64,000 nucleotides of DNA, from positions 81,982 through 145,981 of the forward strand of contig JADJYJ010000020.1 of assembly GCA_016719785.1 (NCBI GenBank). Direction: 5' to 3'. This DNA is from Candidatus Amarolinea dominans. Lineage in GTDB: Bacteria; Chloroflexota; Anaerolineae; SSC4; Amarolineaceae. Below the pieces are notes generated by a model that did not search any database, was not told the origin of the DNA, and saw only the letters and a list, made by a program, of their open reading frames with translations. Shown piece after piece: positions 52,866 through 61,599 of the stretch. A program made the position numbers and the translations under genes. Every line of letters starts with the position of its first letter. Positions within the stretch are counted from its first letter, which is position 1.

Positions 52866-54251
52866 ATGAATATCATGCTGCGCGGTCGAGTTCTCAACGA
52901 CATCGGCTTTCCGCTCGATGGAGCCACAGTGTCTCTGTTCGGTAACACAACGATCCTGGGGAGCGATCCCCGCGCGACGACAGCCAACCAGGAAGCGGTT
53001 TCCTGGACGCGATCAGCGCGCGGGCTGACCGGCACATTGCGGGGTATCTGGCTGGGCCTCATCGCACCGACCACTGGCGGCATCACCTGGGAGGAGTTTC
53101 GCACCCAGGTGGTGCATGTCAATCCCTCTCTGGAATCCAGCCGCGGCCGCTTCGAACCGGATCGGCTCTATCTGCTGCCGGAGAACCGACATGCCGATAA
53201 GGACAAGATTGTCTGGGATCGGACCATAACCGGTTTTGGGGGCGACCGGTGGACGTGCTGGCAGCGGTATGTACAAGGCAAGGTAGTTGGCCTGAGCTGG
53301 CGAGAGTTCCGGCGGGAGGTGCTGGAGCGCAACGCAGATCTGGCGGCCGATGGCGGGATGTTCCAGGCTGAGAAAGCCTACCTGCTGCCGCACAACATCG
53401 GGCGGGACGAGTACGTGCGAGTGGAGTACACGGGCAGGACGGGCCGCTTCGTGTTCGGCGATCTCGCACCGGGAACCTACCGGCTTGAGGTGCATGTCGA
53501 GGGCTATGAGCCGTGGGCACAGACCATCGTCGTGGACGGCGAACTGAAGCTGGCGGTCCATCTCAAGCACTTGAAGGTCGTTCCAGCCAAAGGCCTCCCG
53601 GTCTCGCCCCTGGGCATCCCACTCGTGCAGGTGCGGGGCAGCGAGTTTGTGTTGGAGAACCGCGCCTTCCGTTTCATTGGCGTTAACCTGCGAGGTCTGG
53701 TACACTACGGCACGGACAAATTCCCCTACGCAAATGCCCGACAGCAGCCCAAAGGCCAGCGATATGGGCGCGTGGCGCGGGTCTTTCTGCCTGTGGACAA
53801 CGTGAACTGGCGCGCCACCAACCATATCGAAGACCGGCTCGAGGCGCTCCTCCAGATGATCGAGAAGGACTTCCGGCACATGTACCTGATCGTGTGCCTG
53901 ACCAACCTCTATAACGATACCCACTTCAAGGTGTTCGGCGACGACGAAGGGGATCATGAGGATCGCTGCTACTCTGTCGCCTGGAACAATAAGAAGCTCC
54001 TCGGCAGGAAGTGGTTTACGCAGCGCTATGACGAGAACTATTTGAAGTTCGTGCAGAAGGTCGTGCCGCAGTTTAGTCAACGCGCGAGTATCATGGCCTG
54101 GGAGCCGGGCAACGAGCTGAAGCTTGATCACCAACCGACGGAGTTCGTCAATTTCATGCTGAAGGTGGCCGGGAGCGCAAAGGTTGGCGCCCAATCAACT
54201 GGTCACCACCGGGATGATCAGTACGCAACACGCGTACATGGATCCGGATGA
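52866..54251 (+). CDS. GH5-like TIM-barrel protein 3 with tandem N-terminal modules (fragment 1)
   Basis: No signal peptide. Two related segments (ITWEEFRTQVVHVNPSLESS...GRFEPDRLYLLPEN and LSWREFRREVLERNADLAAD...GMFQAEKAYLLPHN) look like LysM-type repeats. A carboxypeptidase-regulatory-like strand set (GRFVFGDLAPGTYRLEVHVE) follows, then a GH5-type barrel (FRFIGVNLRGLVHY ... ASIMAWEPGNELK, Glu417 as candidate acid/base). A +1 shift near 54190 ends this frame in a short nonsense tail. Confidence 0.7.
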   Translation: MNIMLRGRVLNDIGFPLDGATVSLFGNTTILGSDPRATTANQEAVSWTRSARGLTGTLRGIWLGLIAPTTGGITWEEFRTQVVHVNPSLESSRGRFEPDRLYLLPENRHADKDKIVWDRTITGFGGDRWTCWQRYVQGKVVGLSWREFRREVLERNADLAADGGMFQAEKAYLLPHNIGRDEYVRVEYTGRTGRFVFGDLAPGTYRLEVHVEGYEPWAQTIVVDGELKLAVHLKHLKVVPAKGLPVSPLGIPLVQVRGSEFVLENRAFRFIGVNLRGLVHYGTDKFPYANARQQPKGQRYGRVARVFLPVDNVNWRATNHIEDRLEALLQMIEKDFRHMYLIVCLTNLYNDTHFKVFGDDEGDHEDRCYSVAWNNKKLLGRKWFTQRYDENYLKFVQKVVPQFSQRASIMAWEPGNELKLDHQPTEFVNFMLKVAGSAKVGAQSTGHHRDDQYATRVHGSG

Positions 54252-55030
54252 CCCGAATCGGCGTGCCGAGCGGCTGCGGCTGTTGAGCTCGCCTTTCTTC
54301 GACTTCATTACCGTGCATTCCTACAACGGTGTCAATGAACATAAAGAGGAAAGCGATGCCCAACTGGCGCTGTCGCTGAATCCCCCCAAGCCCATCATCG
54401 TGGAGGAAGCGGGCTTCGTTTCCGGCCCGGAGGCCCTGAAGGAAGCCGCGCGCGACCCCAAGTTTCACATTCCGGCCTGCGCTGCCGGCGGCAGGCGGCG
54501 GGACTGCGTCGAAAAGGACATGGACAAATGGTTCAACCACTTGCAGGCCCGCGGTTACATGCAGTGGGGGTTCATGGAAGGCTTCGACAACAACGATGGC
54601 GACGGATTGTCGGGTATGGATTGGGTGATCCACGGCAAGGAGGATTGGGATGAGTTGTTCGATCTTTACCAGAAGCGGTCAGCGCTGCTGGCAAGCCAGG
54701 CCGGGCCGGTCGTTGGGCCTATGAAGCCGGATGGCGGCGGGCACGGCAAACCAATCTTGGCCATGAATCCGATCAAAATTCAACCGGGCCAACAAGCCAC
54801 GGTGATCGCCGCTGACGGCGTCAAAGTGCGCCGCAGCCCAGGTCGCATCAACAAACTGGCCGGCGACGTCCTGACCGCCTTGCCCGCGGGCACGCCTCAC
54901 CATCCTCGACGGGCCGAAGCCGATGGATGGGCTGACGTGGTGGGCAGTAAGCTGCGTGACCGCAGGCCAGACCGCGCGCGGGTGGGTCGCACAGGCCGAC
55001 GGCGACGGCACGCCGTTGATTGCCGTTTGA
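54184..55030 (+). CDS. GH5-like TIM-barrel protein 3, C-terminal fragment with SH3-like domain
   Basis: Continues the barrel: FFDFITVHSYNGVNEHKEES and KPIIVEEAGFVSG (candidate nucleophile Glu), then YMQWGFMEGFDNNDGDGLSG. A bacterial SH3-like domain begins at QPGQQATVIAADGVKVRRSP. A further 1-nt deletion near 54898 moves it to the frame encoding TILDGPKPMDGLTWWAV and GWVAQADGDGTPLIAV, stopping at 55030. The same raw frame stays open to 55527 but there it only shadows the clostripain gene. Confidence 0.65.
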
Positions 55031-55045
55031 CCGGGAGTAAATCAG

Positions 55046-56311
55046 ATGGTCACAAAGTGGACGATCCTCACCTACATTGCCAGCCACAACAACCTGGAGG
55101 AGCTGGGGCAGGAGAGCTTGCAGCAGATCGCAGCCGTGGGCAGCAGCCCGGAGGTGATCCACGGCGTGCTCGTGGACAGCAGCATGGGCGCGGATCGCAT
55201 CCTGGTCGGGAAACCGGGGAAGCTCAAACAGGCGGAACACCTGGCCCAGTTCGACTCCGGCGACCCGGACCGGCTGATCGAGACCGCGGCCTGGCTCTTC
55301 CGGCAGCATCCGGCCGAGCGCTATGGCCTGATCCTGTGGAGCCACGGCACGGGCTGGCGGCCCGAGGAGATCGAGAGGATCGGCATCGAGTCCCACGGCG
55401 CCGGCCACATGACCGCCGGCGCAGCGAAACGGGTCGCGGGACTCAGCAACCCGGTGCTCTTTCGTTCCACGATTGCGAAGATGCTGGCGTCCACCAAGCC
55501 ATCGGAACGAGCCGTGCTCTTCGATGATGGGACCGGGCATTCGCTCGACACGGTGGAGCTCGAGCGTGTCGCCACCCGTATCGGTGAGATGCTTGGCCAG
55601 CCGCTGGAGTTACTCGGCATGGACGCCTGCCTGATGGCGAGCCTGGAGGTTGCCTATCAGGTCCGCCGCTCCGTGCGCTACTACGTCGCCTCCGCGGAGC
55701 TGGTGCCGGGTCATAGCTGGCCGTATGGCCTCATCTTCGGCGATCTGGCAGAACATCCGGAATGGACGGGCGCCGACCTGGGCCGGGCCGTTGTCCGCCA
55801 TTACACCGACTTCTATCGCGCCCACCCCCCGCGCGCGGGCGATGTGACCAAAGTGGCATTGAACCTGGCCGGCGTTGACACGCTGGCCGCCGCGGTGGGC
55901 AGATTGGCCGCCGCGCTTGCCGCCGACATCGCCGGGCAAGCGCCGGCTGTGTGGCAGGCGCAGACCGCCGCCCGGCGTCAGGAGACCAGGGAAGGCGGCC
56001 GCGGCCTGAGCAAGTTCGACTATCACCTCTGGGACATCGGATCGGTGGCACGGCGCCTGGCTGGCTCGAGCTCGGCCCCGGTGGCCGCAGCCAGCCAGGC
56101 GGTGTTGACTGCGCTGCGGCCGGGCGGCCCGGCCGTGCTGGCCGAAGGCCACGTCGGGGACTGGTTCGACGGCATCGGCGGCGTTTCCTTCTACCTGATG
56201 CCGCCCGGCGGTGGGAACCGGCTCTCGCCCTACTATGATCAGGTGGCCTTTGCGCAGCCGCCGCTGCGGTGGCTTGATTTCTTGCGGGCCTATCATGCCC
56301 ACTATGCGTGA
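55046..56311 (+). CDS. Clostripain-family (peptidase C11) protease
   Basis: A 421-aa intact protein, MVTKWTILTYIASHNNLEEL. His100 in LILWSHGTGW and Cys195 in LLGMDACLMASLEV are the C11 catalytic dyad; YYVASAELVPGHSWPYGLIF follows as in the family. Clostripains cut after Arg and are part of the same clan (CD) as caspases. No signal peptide, so a cytosolic effector is likely. It lies 15 bp after the TIM-barrel gene. Confidence 0.88.
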   Translation: MVTKWTILTYIASHNNLEELGQESLQQIAAVGSSPEVIHGVLVDSSMGADRILVGKPGKLKQAEHLAQFDSGDPDRLIETAAWLFRQHPAERYGLILWSHGTGWRPEEIERIGIESHGAGHMTAGAAKRVAGLSNPVLFRSTIAKMLASTKPSERAVLFDDGTGHSLDTVELERVATRIGEMLGQPLELLGMDACLMASLEVAYQVRRSVRYYVASAELVPGHSWPYGLIFGDLAEHPEWTGADLGRAVVRHYTDFYRAHPPRAGDVTKVALNLAGVDTLAAAVGRLAAALAADIAGQAPAVWQAQTAARRQETREGGRGLSKFDYHLWDIGSVARRLAGSSSAPVAAASQAVLTALRPGGPAVLAEGHVGDWFDGIGGVSFYLMPPGGGNRLSPYYDQVAFAQPPLRWLDFLRAYHAHYA

Positions 56312-56369
56312 AACGAGGCTGCGCAACTCAATGAAACCAGCGGAGCTATCACCCCGGCAGGAGGAAGCC

Positions 56370-57797
56370 GTGCAACTCAAAGACATGATCTATCACGATA
56401 TGACCATCGAGGTCGCAGAAGCCACCCGCACCCGCGCCGAAGACCGCCGCATGATCGGCCGTTTCAAGGTGCGGGTGTTCGCATCTCCGGCCGGTGAGAT
56501 GGCGCCCGACCAGGCTGTCCCCGTCGAGTACGACGATGGGGAGCTGCAGCAGGCCCTGCGGCAGCTTGATACGCGCGAGCTGGACCGGGCCGGCCTGATC
56601 GCGCTGGGCCGCACCCTGGCGCTGCTCCTGCTGCCGCCCGGCCCGGCGGGCGCGGAGGTCGGCGTGCGGGAACTATTCGCCGGCAGCCTGAAAATGCTCG
56701 GTCCCGACGCCGGGCTGCGGCTCCGGCTGCGCCTGCCCCATCAGCTCGCCGCCATCCCCTGGGAATACCTGTACGTGGATCGGGCGGGCGGCGGCGATGG
56801 CATGGACGGCTTCCTGGCCCTCGACCCACGCGTGGCGATCGTGCGGCACGAGGCGTTGGCGGTGCCCGTTGCGGCGACGAAAGCCGGGCCGATCCGCCTG
56901 GTGGCGGCGTTTTCAGCCAACCCCGACTTGCCCCCGCTCAACCTGGGCCAGGAGATCGCCAATCTGAAGGCTGCGTTGGATGCCCAGGCTGGAATCGAGC
57001 AGACGATCATCGAGAACGCGGCCCTGGCCGACATTCAGAATGCGATCCAGCAAGGCGCGGCGATCTTTCATTTTGCCGGGCATGGCATCTTCAACCGTAA
57101 CCAGATGACCGATGCGCCGGGCGTCTATTCCGGCGCCGGCCTGTTGGCCCTCGACGATCAGTTCGTGGATGCGGAGCAACTGGGCATCAACCTGCGCGGC
57201 CACAGCCTCCGCCTGGCGGTGCTTGCCGGCTGCGAGACCGGCCGCCGCGATGGGATCAACGTCTGGAGCGGGGTCGCGCCCAGCCTGGTGAAGGCCGAGA
57301 TACCGGCCGTGGTCGCCAACCAGTACAGCATCCGCGACGACTGCGCGATTGCGTTCAGCCAGCAGTTCTACCGGGCGCTGGTCGGCGGGCTGCCGGTCGA
57401 GGCCGCAGTGACGGGCGGTCGCATCGCCGCGTACAACGCCGACAAGGAGGGCCGCGACTGGGGCGTGCCGGTGCTCTACCTGCGCGCGGGAGACGGCCAG
57501 CTCTTCGCCGGCTCGGAGGACGCCGAGGTGCGCGCACAGGCCCGCAAGGGCGCCGAAGTGGACGTGAACCTCCGGGTCAAGGAGGTCGCGGCCGGCGGCG
57601 AGGTGCTGGGGGCCAGGGTGCGCGAGATGCTGCAAGGCAAGCTCAGCGTGACCGTGGGCGTCTCCGGCACGGTCTATGGCAAGGTGGTGGGCGCAACCTT
57701 CGATCGCATCGGCGGCGGCAGCGCCAGGGTGGACATGGACATTGACACCGTCGGCCAGGGCGGCAGCGCCACCGGCGTGGTGATTGACTCGTTGTGA
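56370..57797 (+). CDS. CHAT-domain (caspase-like clan CD) protease
   Basis: A 475-aa protein. The GTG at 56370 is preferred because AGGAGG lies 5-6 nt upstream; an ATG at 56331 is an in-frame alternative. A conserved pre-domain (LRLRLRLPHQLAAIPWEYLY) leads into CHAT with His238 (FHFAGHGIF) and Cys288 (LAVLAGCETG). The C-terminal 90 residues (VDVNLRVKEVAAGGEVLGAR, VTVGVSGTVYGKVVGATFD) are Gly/Val-rich strands, perhaps a binding surface. Last gene of the TIM-barrel/clostripain/CHAT run. Confidence 0.87.
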   Translation: MQLKDMIYHDMTIEVAEATRTRAEDRRMIGRFKVRVFASPAGEMAPDQAVPVEYDDGELQQALRQLDTRELDRAGLIALGRTLALLLLPPGPAGAEVGVRELFAGSLKMLGPDAGLRLRLRLPHQLAAIPWEYLYVDRAGGGDGMDGFLALDPRVAIVRHEALAVPVAATKAGPIRLVAAFSANPDLPPLNLGQEIANLKAALDAQAGIEQTIIENAALADIQNAIQQGAAIFHFAGHGIFNRNQMTDAPGVYSGAGLLALDDQFVDAEQLGINLRGHSLRLAVLAGCETGRRDGINVWSGVAPSLVKAEIPAVVANQYSIRDDCAIAFSQQFYRALVGGLPVEAAVTGGRIAAYNADKEGRDWGVPVLYLRAGDGQLFAGSEDAEVRAQARKGAEVDVNLRVKEVAAGGEVLGARVREMLQGKLSVTVGVSGTVYGKVVGATFDRIGGGSARVDMDIDTVGQGGSATGVVIDSL

Positions 57798-57863
57798 CGC
57801 AAGCCGCTGGCTTGCGCCGCATGAGTGGACACACGATCACCACACCCCATCAGGAGTCGCCGC

Positions 57864-58109
57864 ATGAACGCAGAAGAGCCACCGCGCAAAGCGAAACCAG
57901 ATCGGCCGGCGCCGCAGGCTCAGGCCCCGGTGACTGTCGGCTACGCCAACGGCATCCCGCGGCTGACCACCGCGGTCAACGAGGTCACACGGCTGGCGGA
58001 TGCAGCCCCAGGGGGATCCAATAGCGGCGCATCTGTAGAAGTACGGGGCGATTCATGCGTAGGGTTTCAAGCAGAGGTTAGCGGCAGCGGTGGTTCTGCC
58101 TGCTGCTAG
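57864..58109 (+). pseudogene. Remnant carrying a caspase N-terminal snippet
   Basis: Starts MNAEEPPRKAKPDRPAPQAQ after CAGGAG, then YANGIPRLTTAVNEVTRLAD, an almost exact copy of the first helix region of the caspases at 24804 and 33782. It changes to unrelated Gly/Ser/Cys codons after about 45 residues. No active site. A broken duplication. Confidence 0.6.
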
Positions 58110-58474
58110 AGGAACAACATGGTCAATAGTGTATATCTGGCGCGCGCCTTCAACAGGGCCACTTCGTCAGTCTGGGCCAAGAGATCATCCAGGCGAGCCG
58201 CCTGGTCAGGCGCAAGCGGGCCGCTGCGGTTCGCTTCGAGCAAGGCCTGGAGGACTGTCTGGCGCCCCGGCGCCACAACCGCGTCGGCCAATGTGCGCAG
58301 CTCGGACCGGCTGAGGCCAGGAAGCGACTCAAGGGCTGGTCTTTGCTCAGGGTTTGGCGTTGTGCGCAGCAGCGATCGCAGGCCCCTGAGTAATTCAGCC
58401 GCCAGTTCTACCTGGTCGTCAAGTGGCATGCGCCTGGCTGAAGCCAGGACCTCTCGGTAGGAGATAGCCGTCAT
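58106..58474 (-). CDS. Small helical protein, antitoxin-like (122 aa)
   Basis: MTAISYREVLASARRMPLDD...LAAELLRGLRSLL, then LSRSELRTLADAVVAPGRQT, LDDLLAQTDEVALLKARARY. This pattern is frequent in Chloroflexota and Cyanobacteria and often sits beside PIN-domain or other toxins, but no toxin is seen here. AGGAGA precedes the ATG. Confidence 0.65.
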   Translation of the reverse strand: MTAISYREVLASARRMPLDDQVELAAELLRGLRSLLRTTPNPEQRPALESLPGLSRSELRTLADAVVAPGRQTVLQALLEANRSGPLAPDQAARLDDLLAQTDEVALLKARARYTLLTMLFL

Positions 58475-58598
58475 GCGAGTTCTCCTTCCTGGTTCTGATC
58501 GTCATTTCGTTGGATTGTACCTACAAGTATTAGGACTGTCAATCTGTGTCCGCACGGAAGCAGCGACCACCTTTGAGGAGCTATGGCACACCGGCTGT

Positions 58599-59042
58599 TC
58601 AGTTCTGACCAGGCTTCTCCCCGGGTTTCACATCGGCGCTATCTGGGAACCGGTCAGCGTCGTAAGGCTCTCGATTCGCCTCGGCGACCTTCTGCAGCAC
58701 GCGGTCGAACCGCTCGCGGCTACCCTGCTCGCCGTAGTCCGCTGCCCAACGTTGCCGGCGGCGCTGAATGATGGCGTCAACGTGCCGGGGCCAGTCGTAC
58801 AGGACATTGGGGTCAATGTCCGCCCCGTTGGGCCAGACCAGCGTGCCCAGGTCGGTGTCTACCCTGACCTGCCTGAACAGATGCAGATCGCGCAGCGGGC
58901 CGAAGAGAGGCCCCAGGAGTATCGGTTCGAAGTCAATGGTGCGTTCGACGCCATCGTCGAAGCGCACATTCAAGACGTAGTTCTTGACAAATGTAAAATC
59001 GGTCACGTCATGCAATGAGGTTTCGTCAAGTATCTGGTTCAT
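58599..59042 (-). CDS. DUF2442 protein with C-terminal extension
   Basis: MNQILDETSLHDVTDFTFVK, NYVLNVRFDDGVERTIDFEP and DTDLGTLVWPNGADIDPNVL define DUF2442 (residues 1-90). A 57-residue charged extension follows (IIQRRRQRWAADYGEQGSRE...), longer than the usual 80-95-aa family member. The start at 59042 follows GAAGGGGCAG. It sits directly after the DUF4160 gene, its habitual partner. Confidence 0.8.
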   Translation of the reverse strand: MNQILDETSLHDVTDFTFVKNYVLNVRFDDGVERTIDFEPILLGPLFGPLRDLHLFRQVRVDTDLGTLVWPNGADIDPNVLYDWPRHVDAIIQRRRQRWAADYGEQGSRERFDRVLQKVAEANREPYDADRFPDSADVKPGEKPGQN

Positions 59043-59053
59043 ACACTGCCCCT

Positions 59054-59320
59054 TCAATCCAGGCCCTTGATGTGACGCAGTGTGCCTTCCTGCACCACCC
59101 GATCCCAGTTTTCGAGCAGCTCCTCCTGATGGAGCTCTGCCCAGGCCAGAATCAGATGTTGCTGGCGTCTCGGCATGGCGCCAACCAGCAAAGCGGGCGG
59201 GTCAATCGTAAGACTGGCCCGGTACTCACCGAAGCGTGCGTGAAAGTGCGGGTGTTGATGCGTGCCCGTTTCGTAATACATCGTGATGATGATTCCAAAA
59301 AAGCGCGATACCTCGGGCAT
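59054..59320 (-). CDS. DUF4160 protein
   Basis: MPEVSRFFGIIITMYYETGT then HQHPHFHARFGEYRA: the MPxISRFFGIIIxM...HxPPHFHxxYGE-type pattern is diagnostic of DUF4160. 88 aa, intact. The DUF4160-DUF2442 pair is widespread and toxin-antitoxin-like in distribution; biochemical role unknown. 11 bp from its partner. Confidence 0.85.
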   Translation of the reverse strand: MPEVSRFFGIIITMYYETGTHQHPHFHARFGEYRASLTIDPPALLVGAMPRRQQHLILAWAELHQEELLENWDRVVQEGTLRHIKGLD

Positions 59321-59504
59321 GGTCAGATGACTCCTTATCTATGGGAGATTATACTGCAAAGGTATAATGAAGGCAATACGACCTGTTATGCCCGTGCTCG
59401 TCGCCGAGCATGTGTTTGGTCCGGCCAAGGAGGCGCAGCAACCATGATCCCTTTCATCCATATCAGCCCCAGGCGCGCTGACCGCGGGGAGTGCATGACG
59501 CAGC

Positions 59505-59705
59505 GTGGCCTTCAGCCTGGACGGCCGGATGCTGGCTTCGGGCAGCGGCGACAACACCATCATCCTGTGGGACGTCGCCCCGCGGTCGTGGATGACGCGC
59601 GCCTGCCGCATCGCCGGCCGCAACCTCAGCCAGGCCGAATGGCAGCAGTACATGGGCGACCGGCCCTACCGTAAGACCTGTCCCGACCTGCCGGCCGGCG
59701 AGTGA
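59505..59705 (+). pseudogene. C-terminal WD40 remnant
   Basis: GTG start in VAFSLDGRMLASGSGDNTIILWDV: one WD40 unit, then ACRIAGRNLSQAEWQQYMGD and YRKTCPDLPAGE, the characteristic end of STAND-WD40 proteins in this phylum. Everything upstream of the last blade is gone. Confidence 0.65.
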
Positions 59706-59725
59706 GGGTGTGCATGGGCGGGGTA

Positions 59726-59850
59726 TTTGGATCACGAAGACTCGAAGCGCCGCGAAGTACACGAAGCGCGAAGGCGCTCGCCGTGGCGGGGGTCTTCGTG
59801 GGCTTCGCGCTTCGCGGCCTTCGTGAGACTTCGCGGCTTCGTGATCCAAA
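59726..59850. repeat. CTTCG-rich palindrome with 14-bp perfect termini
   Basis: TTTGGATCACGAAG (59726-59739) and CTTCGTGATCCAAA (59837-59850) are exact inverted repeats; the interior is alternating CGAAG and CTTCG words. Same repeat type as 3582-3661. It fills most of the 59706-59971 gap. Confidence 0.75.
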
Positions 59851-59971
59851 CGCTTCCGGGCTCCAAACACCACCCGCCACACCCTGCATCTGTCCCATAT
59901 GGCTCGACGGCGAGCGAACCAGCCGGAAGCAACGCATCGAGTTGTACCTGACCTGATCACGAGGATAGCGC

Positions 59972-60475
59972 ATGACTAAGAGCAGCCCAGATCCCACGCC
60001 TGACCCGCCCTCCACGCGTATCGAGGTCACGCAGCACACCGGCACGATGACCGGCGGTCAGGTCATCGGCGCTCAAATCGGCCAGGCCACCGCCCAGCGC
60101 GACCTGATCATCCAGATCCAGACCATCCACGGCCGCGCGCTGACCGCGGAGGAGGCGGCGAAGGCCGCGGCCGACCTGGAGCTGGAACTGCTGGTGCAGG
60201 GCGTGCGCGGGCTGGCGGGCCGGCTGGCGGTGCTGCACGCGGAGTCGGGCGCGGGCAAAAGTTCGCTGCTGCAAGCCGGCCTGCTGCCGCGCGATTACGA
60301 TGTGATCTACCGGCGGCGCGATCCGTTGCTCGGGCTCGCAGGGACCCTGCAAGCGACGCGCTGCTCCTGCCCGGCACGCATCGCCGAGGACCTGGCGCCC
60401 ACGCTCCAGGTCTTGCTCAGCAGGATGTGGTGCGAGACAGAGACGCCACACATCCGCCCAAGCCCTTGCGCATAA
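59972..60475 (+). CDS. Truncated STAND NTPase N terminus
   Basis: MTKSSPDPTPDPPSTRIEVT, then a short-strand segment TGTMTGGQVIGAQIGQATAQ and LIIQIQTIHG, then a P-loop HAESGAGKSSLLQAGLLPRD. After Walker A only about 70 residues follow, without Walker B. The N-terminal low-complexity beta stretch resembles that of the next gene (VRVTGIAVGAIQGPVTINVT), which may mark a shared recruitment segment. Probably broken. Confidence 0.6.
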   Translation: MTKSSPDPTPDPPSTRIEVTQHTGTMTGGQVIGAQIGQATAQRDLIIQIQTIHGRALTAEEAAKAAADLELELLVQGVRGLAGRLAVLHAESGAGKSSLLQAGLLPRDYDVIYRRRDPLLGLAGTLQATRCSCPARIAEDLAPTLQVLLSRMWCETETPHIRPSPCA

Positions 60476-60593
60476 TCGCCGAAAGAGTTATACTTGCTCA
60501 CGTTTGGTTCGATTCTTGCGGTAAGCGATGCCCACCTGAGCTTGCAGGAGGATCAACTCCCCAGGACCGGAACGCACCAGGAAAGGGTCACCC

Positions 60594-61409
60594 GTGGACG
60601 AAACACTTCCCATCACTTCATCAGACGACAGCGCGATCAAGCGGGCGTCCAGGAGCACCGACATCCATGTCGGTGTCACGGCCGACATGGTGCAAGACAA
60701 TGCCCGCGTGACCGGCATCGCCGTGGGCGCGATCCAGGGGCCAGTGACCATCAACGTCACCGGCCCTGCGGTTGACCTGGCGGCCATCCGCCGCGCGGCG
60801 GTCCAGGCGCTCCTGCAGCCGGTTTTGGACCTGCGCGACTTCGAGCCGGTGACGATACCCATCCCCGGTGGCCCGTTCCGCATGGGCCGCGCCGACCCGG
60901 CCGCGCCGGTGTGGGAGCGCTCATGCACCGTGAACCTGCCCGACTACCGCATCGGCAGGTACCCGGTGATGGTGCGTGAGTATGCCGCGTTCATCACGGA
61001 TGTGAAAGCCCAGCCCGCGCCCTCCGGCTGGTTCAACCGCGAGCCGCCGGCCGGCCTGCTGGATCACCCTGTGACCAACGTGAGTTGGTGCGACGCCGTG
61101 GCTTATTGCGCCTGGTTGAGCGAGCAGTGTAAGCCTCGCCGCTACGTCTTGCCCAGCGAGGCGGAGTGGGAGAGAGGCCCCCACCCCTCCCCCGCGCGCG
61201 GGGGAGGGGCTTTCACCTCGCTATCCGTGGGGCGCGGAGTGGGCCGAGGGGCGGTGCAATGCGGCGAGCAGCGGGACGACCGCGGTGACGGCGCATCCGG
61301 CTGGCGCCAGCGGGTATGGCGTCGAGGATCTGCTGGGCAACGTGCAGGAGTGGACGCGCTCGCTGTGGGGCAGCCAGCCCGGCCAACCCGATTTCGGCTA
61401 TCCCTATGA
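60594..61409 (+). CDS. FGE-sulfatase-fold protein (formylglycine-generating enzyme family), N-terminal fragment
   Basis: Valid coding to about 61190: an adaptor-like N terminus (DIHVGVTADMVQDNARVTGI), then the FGE fold: FEPVTIPIPGGPFRMG, YRIGRYPVMVREYAAF, HPVTNVSWCDAVAYCAWLSE, YVLPSEAEWER. At 61184-61209 a perfect 26-bp palindrome interrupts the gene; the correct sequence resumes one frame over (RYPWGAEWAEGRCNA). In conflict systems this fold often acts as a binding or recognition module rather than as a sulfatase activator. The start is a GTG. Confidence 0.75.
   Translation: MDETLPITSSDDSAIKRASRSTDIHVGVTADMVQDNARVTGIAVGAIQGPVTINVTGPAVDLAAIRRAAVQALLQPVLDLRDFEPVTIPIPGGPFRMGRADPAAPVWERSCTVNLPDYRIGRYPVMVREYAAFITDVKAQPAPSGWFNREPPAGLLDHPVTNVSWCDAVAYCAWLSEQCKPRRYVLPSEAEWERGPHPSPARGGGAFTSLSVGRGVGRGAVQCGEQRDDRGDGASGWRQRVWRRGSAGQRAGVDALAVGQPARPTRFRLSL
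61184..61209. repeat. Perfect 26-bp G/C palindrome inside the FGE gene
   Basis: CCCCTCCCCCGCG followed by its exact complement CGCGGGGGAGGGG. It sits in an insertion of about 35-40 bp between EWER and RYPWG and changes the reading frame. Confidence 0.8.
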
Positions 61410-61599
61410 CCGCAAGCACGGCCGCGAGATCATCGCCCCGACCAAACTGCCCGCGCAGGCACGGCTGGTGCATCGCGGCGGGTCGTTCAAGTCGCAGCCG
61501 GCCGATCTGCGCTGCACCGCGCGCGGCAACGCCCTGCCCGACAGCCGCATCGCCTGGCGCGGGTTTCGCGTCGCCATGATCCTGGAGGAGCCAACATGA
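61285..61599 (+). CDS. FGE-sulfatase-fold protein, C-terminal fragment
   Basis: MTAHPAGASGYGVEDLLGNV, QEWTRSLWG, ARLVHRGGSFKSQ, RCTARGNALPDSRIAWRGFR: the conserved end of FGE-family proteins. The frame extends upstream of the ATG to RYPWGAEW near 61220. The TGA overlaps the ATG of the SIR2 gene (ATGA), implying translational coupling. Confidence 0.75.
   Translation: MTAHPAGASGYGVEDLLGNVQEWTRSLWGSQPGQPDFGYPYDRKHGREIIAPTKLPAQARLVHRGGSFKSQPADLRCTARGNALPDSRIAWRGFRVAMILEEPT

Noticed and set aside
54900..55527. Extension of the TIM-barrel frame (54184) into the clostripain region
   Set aside because: The real protein switches frame near 54898 and stops at 55030; beyond that the frame is a shadow of the clostripain gene.
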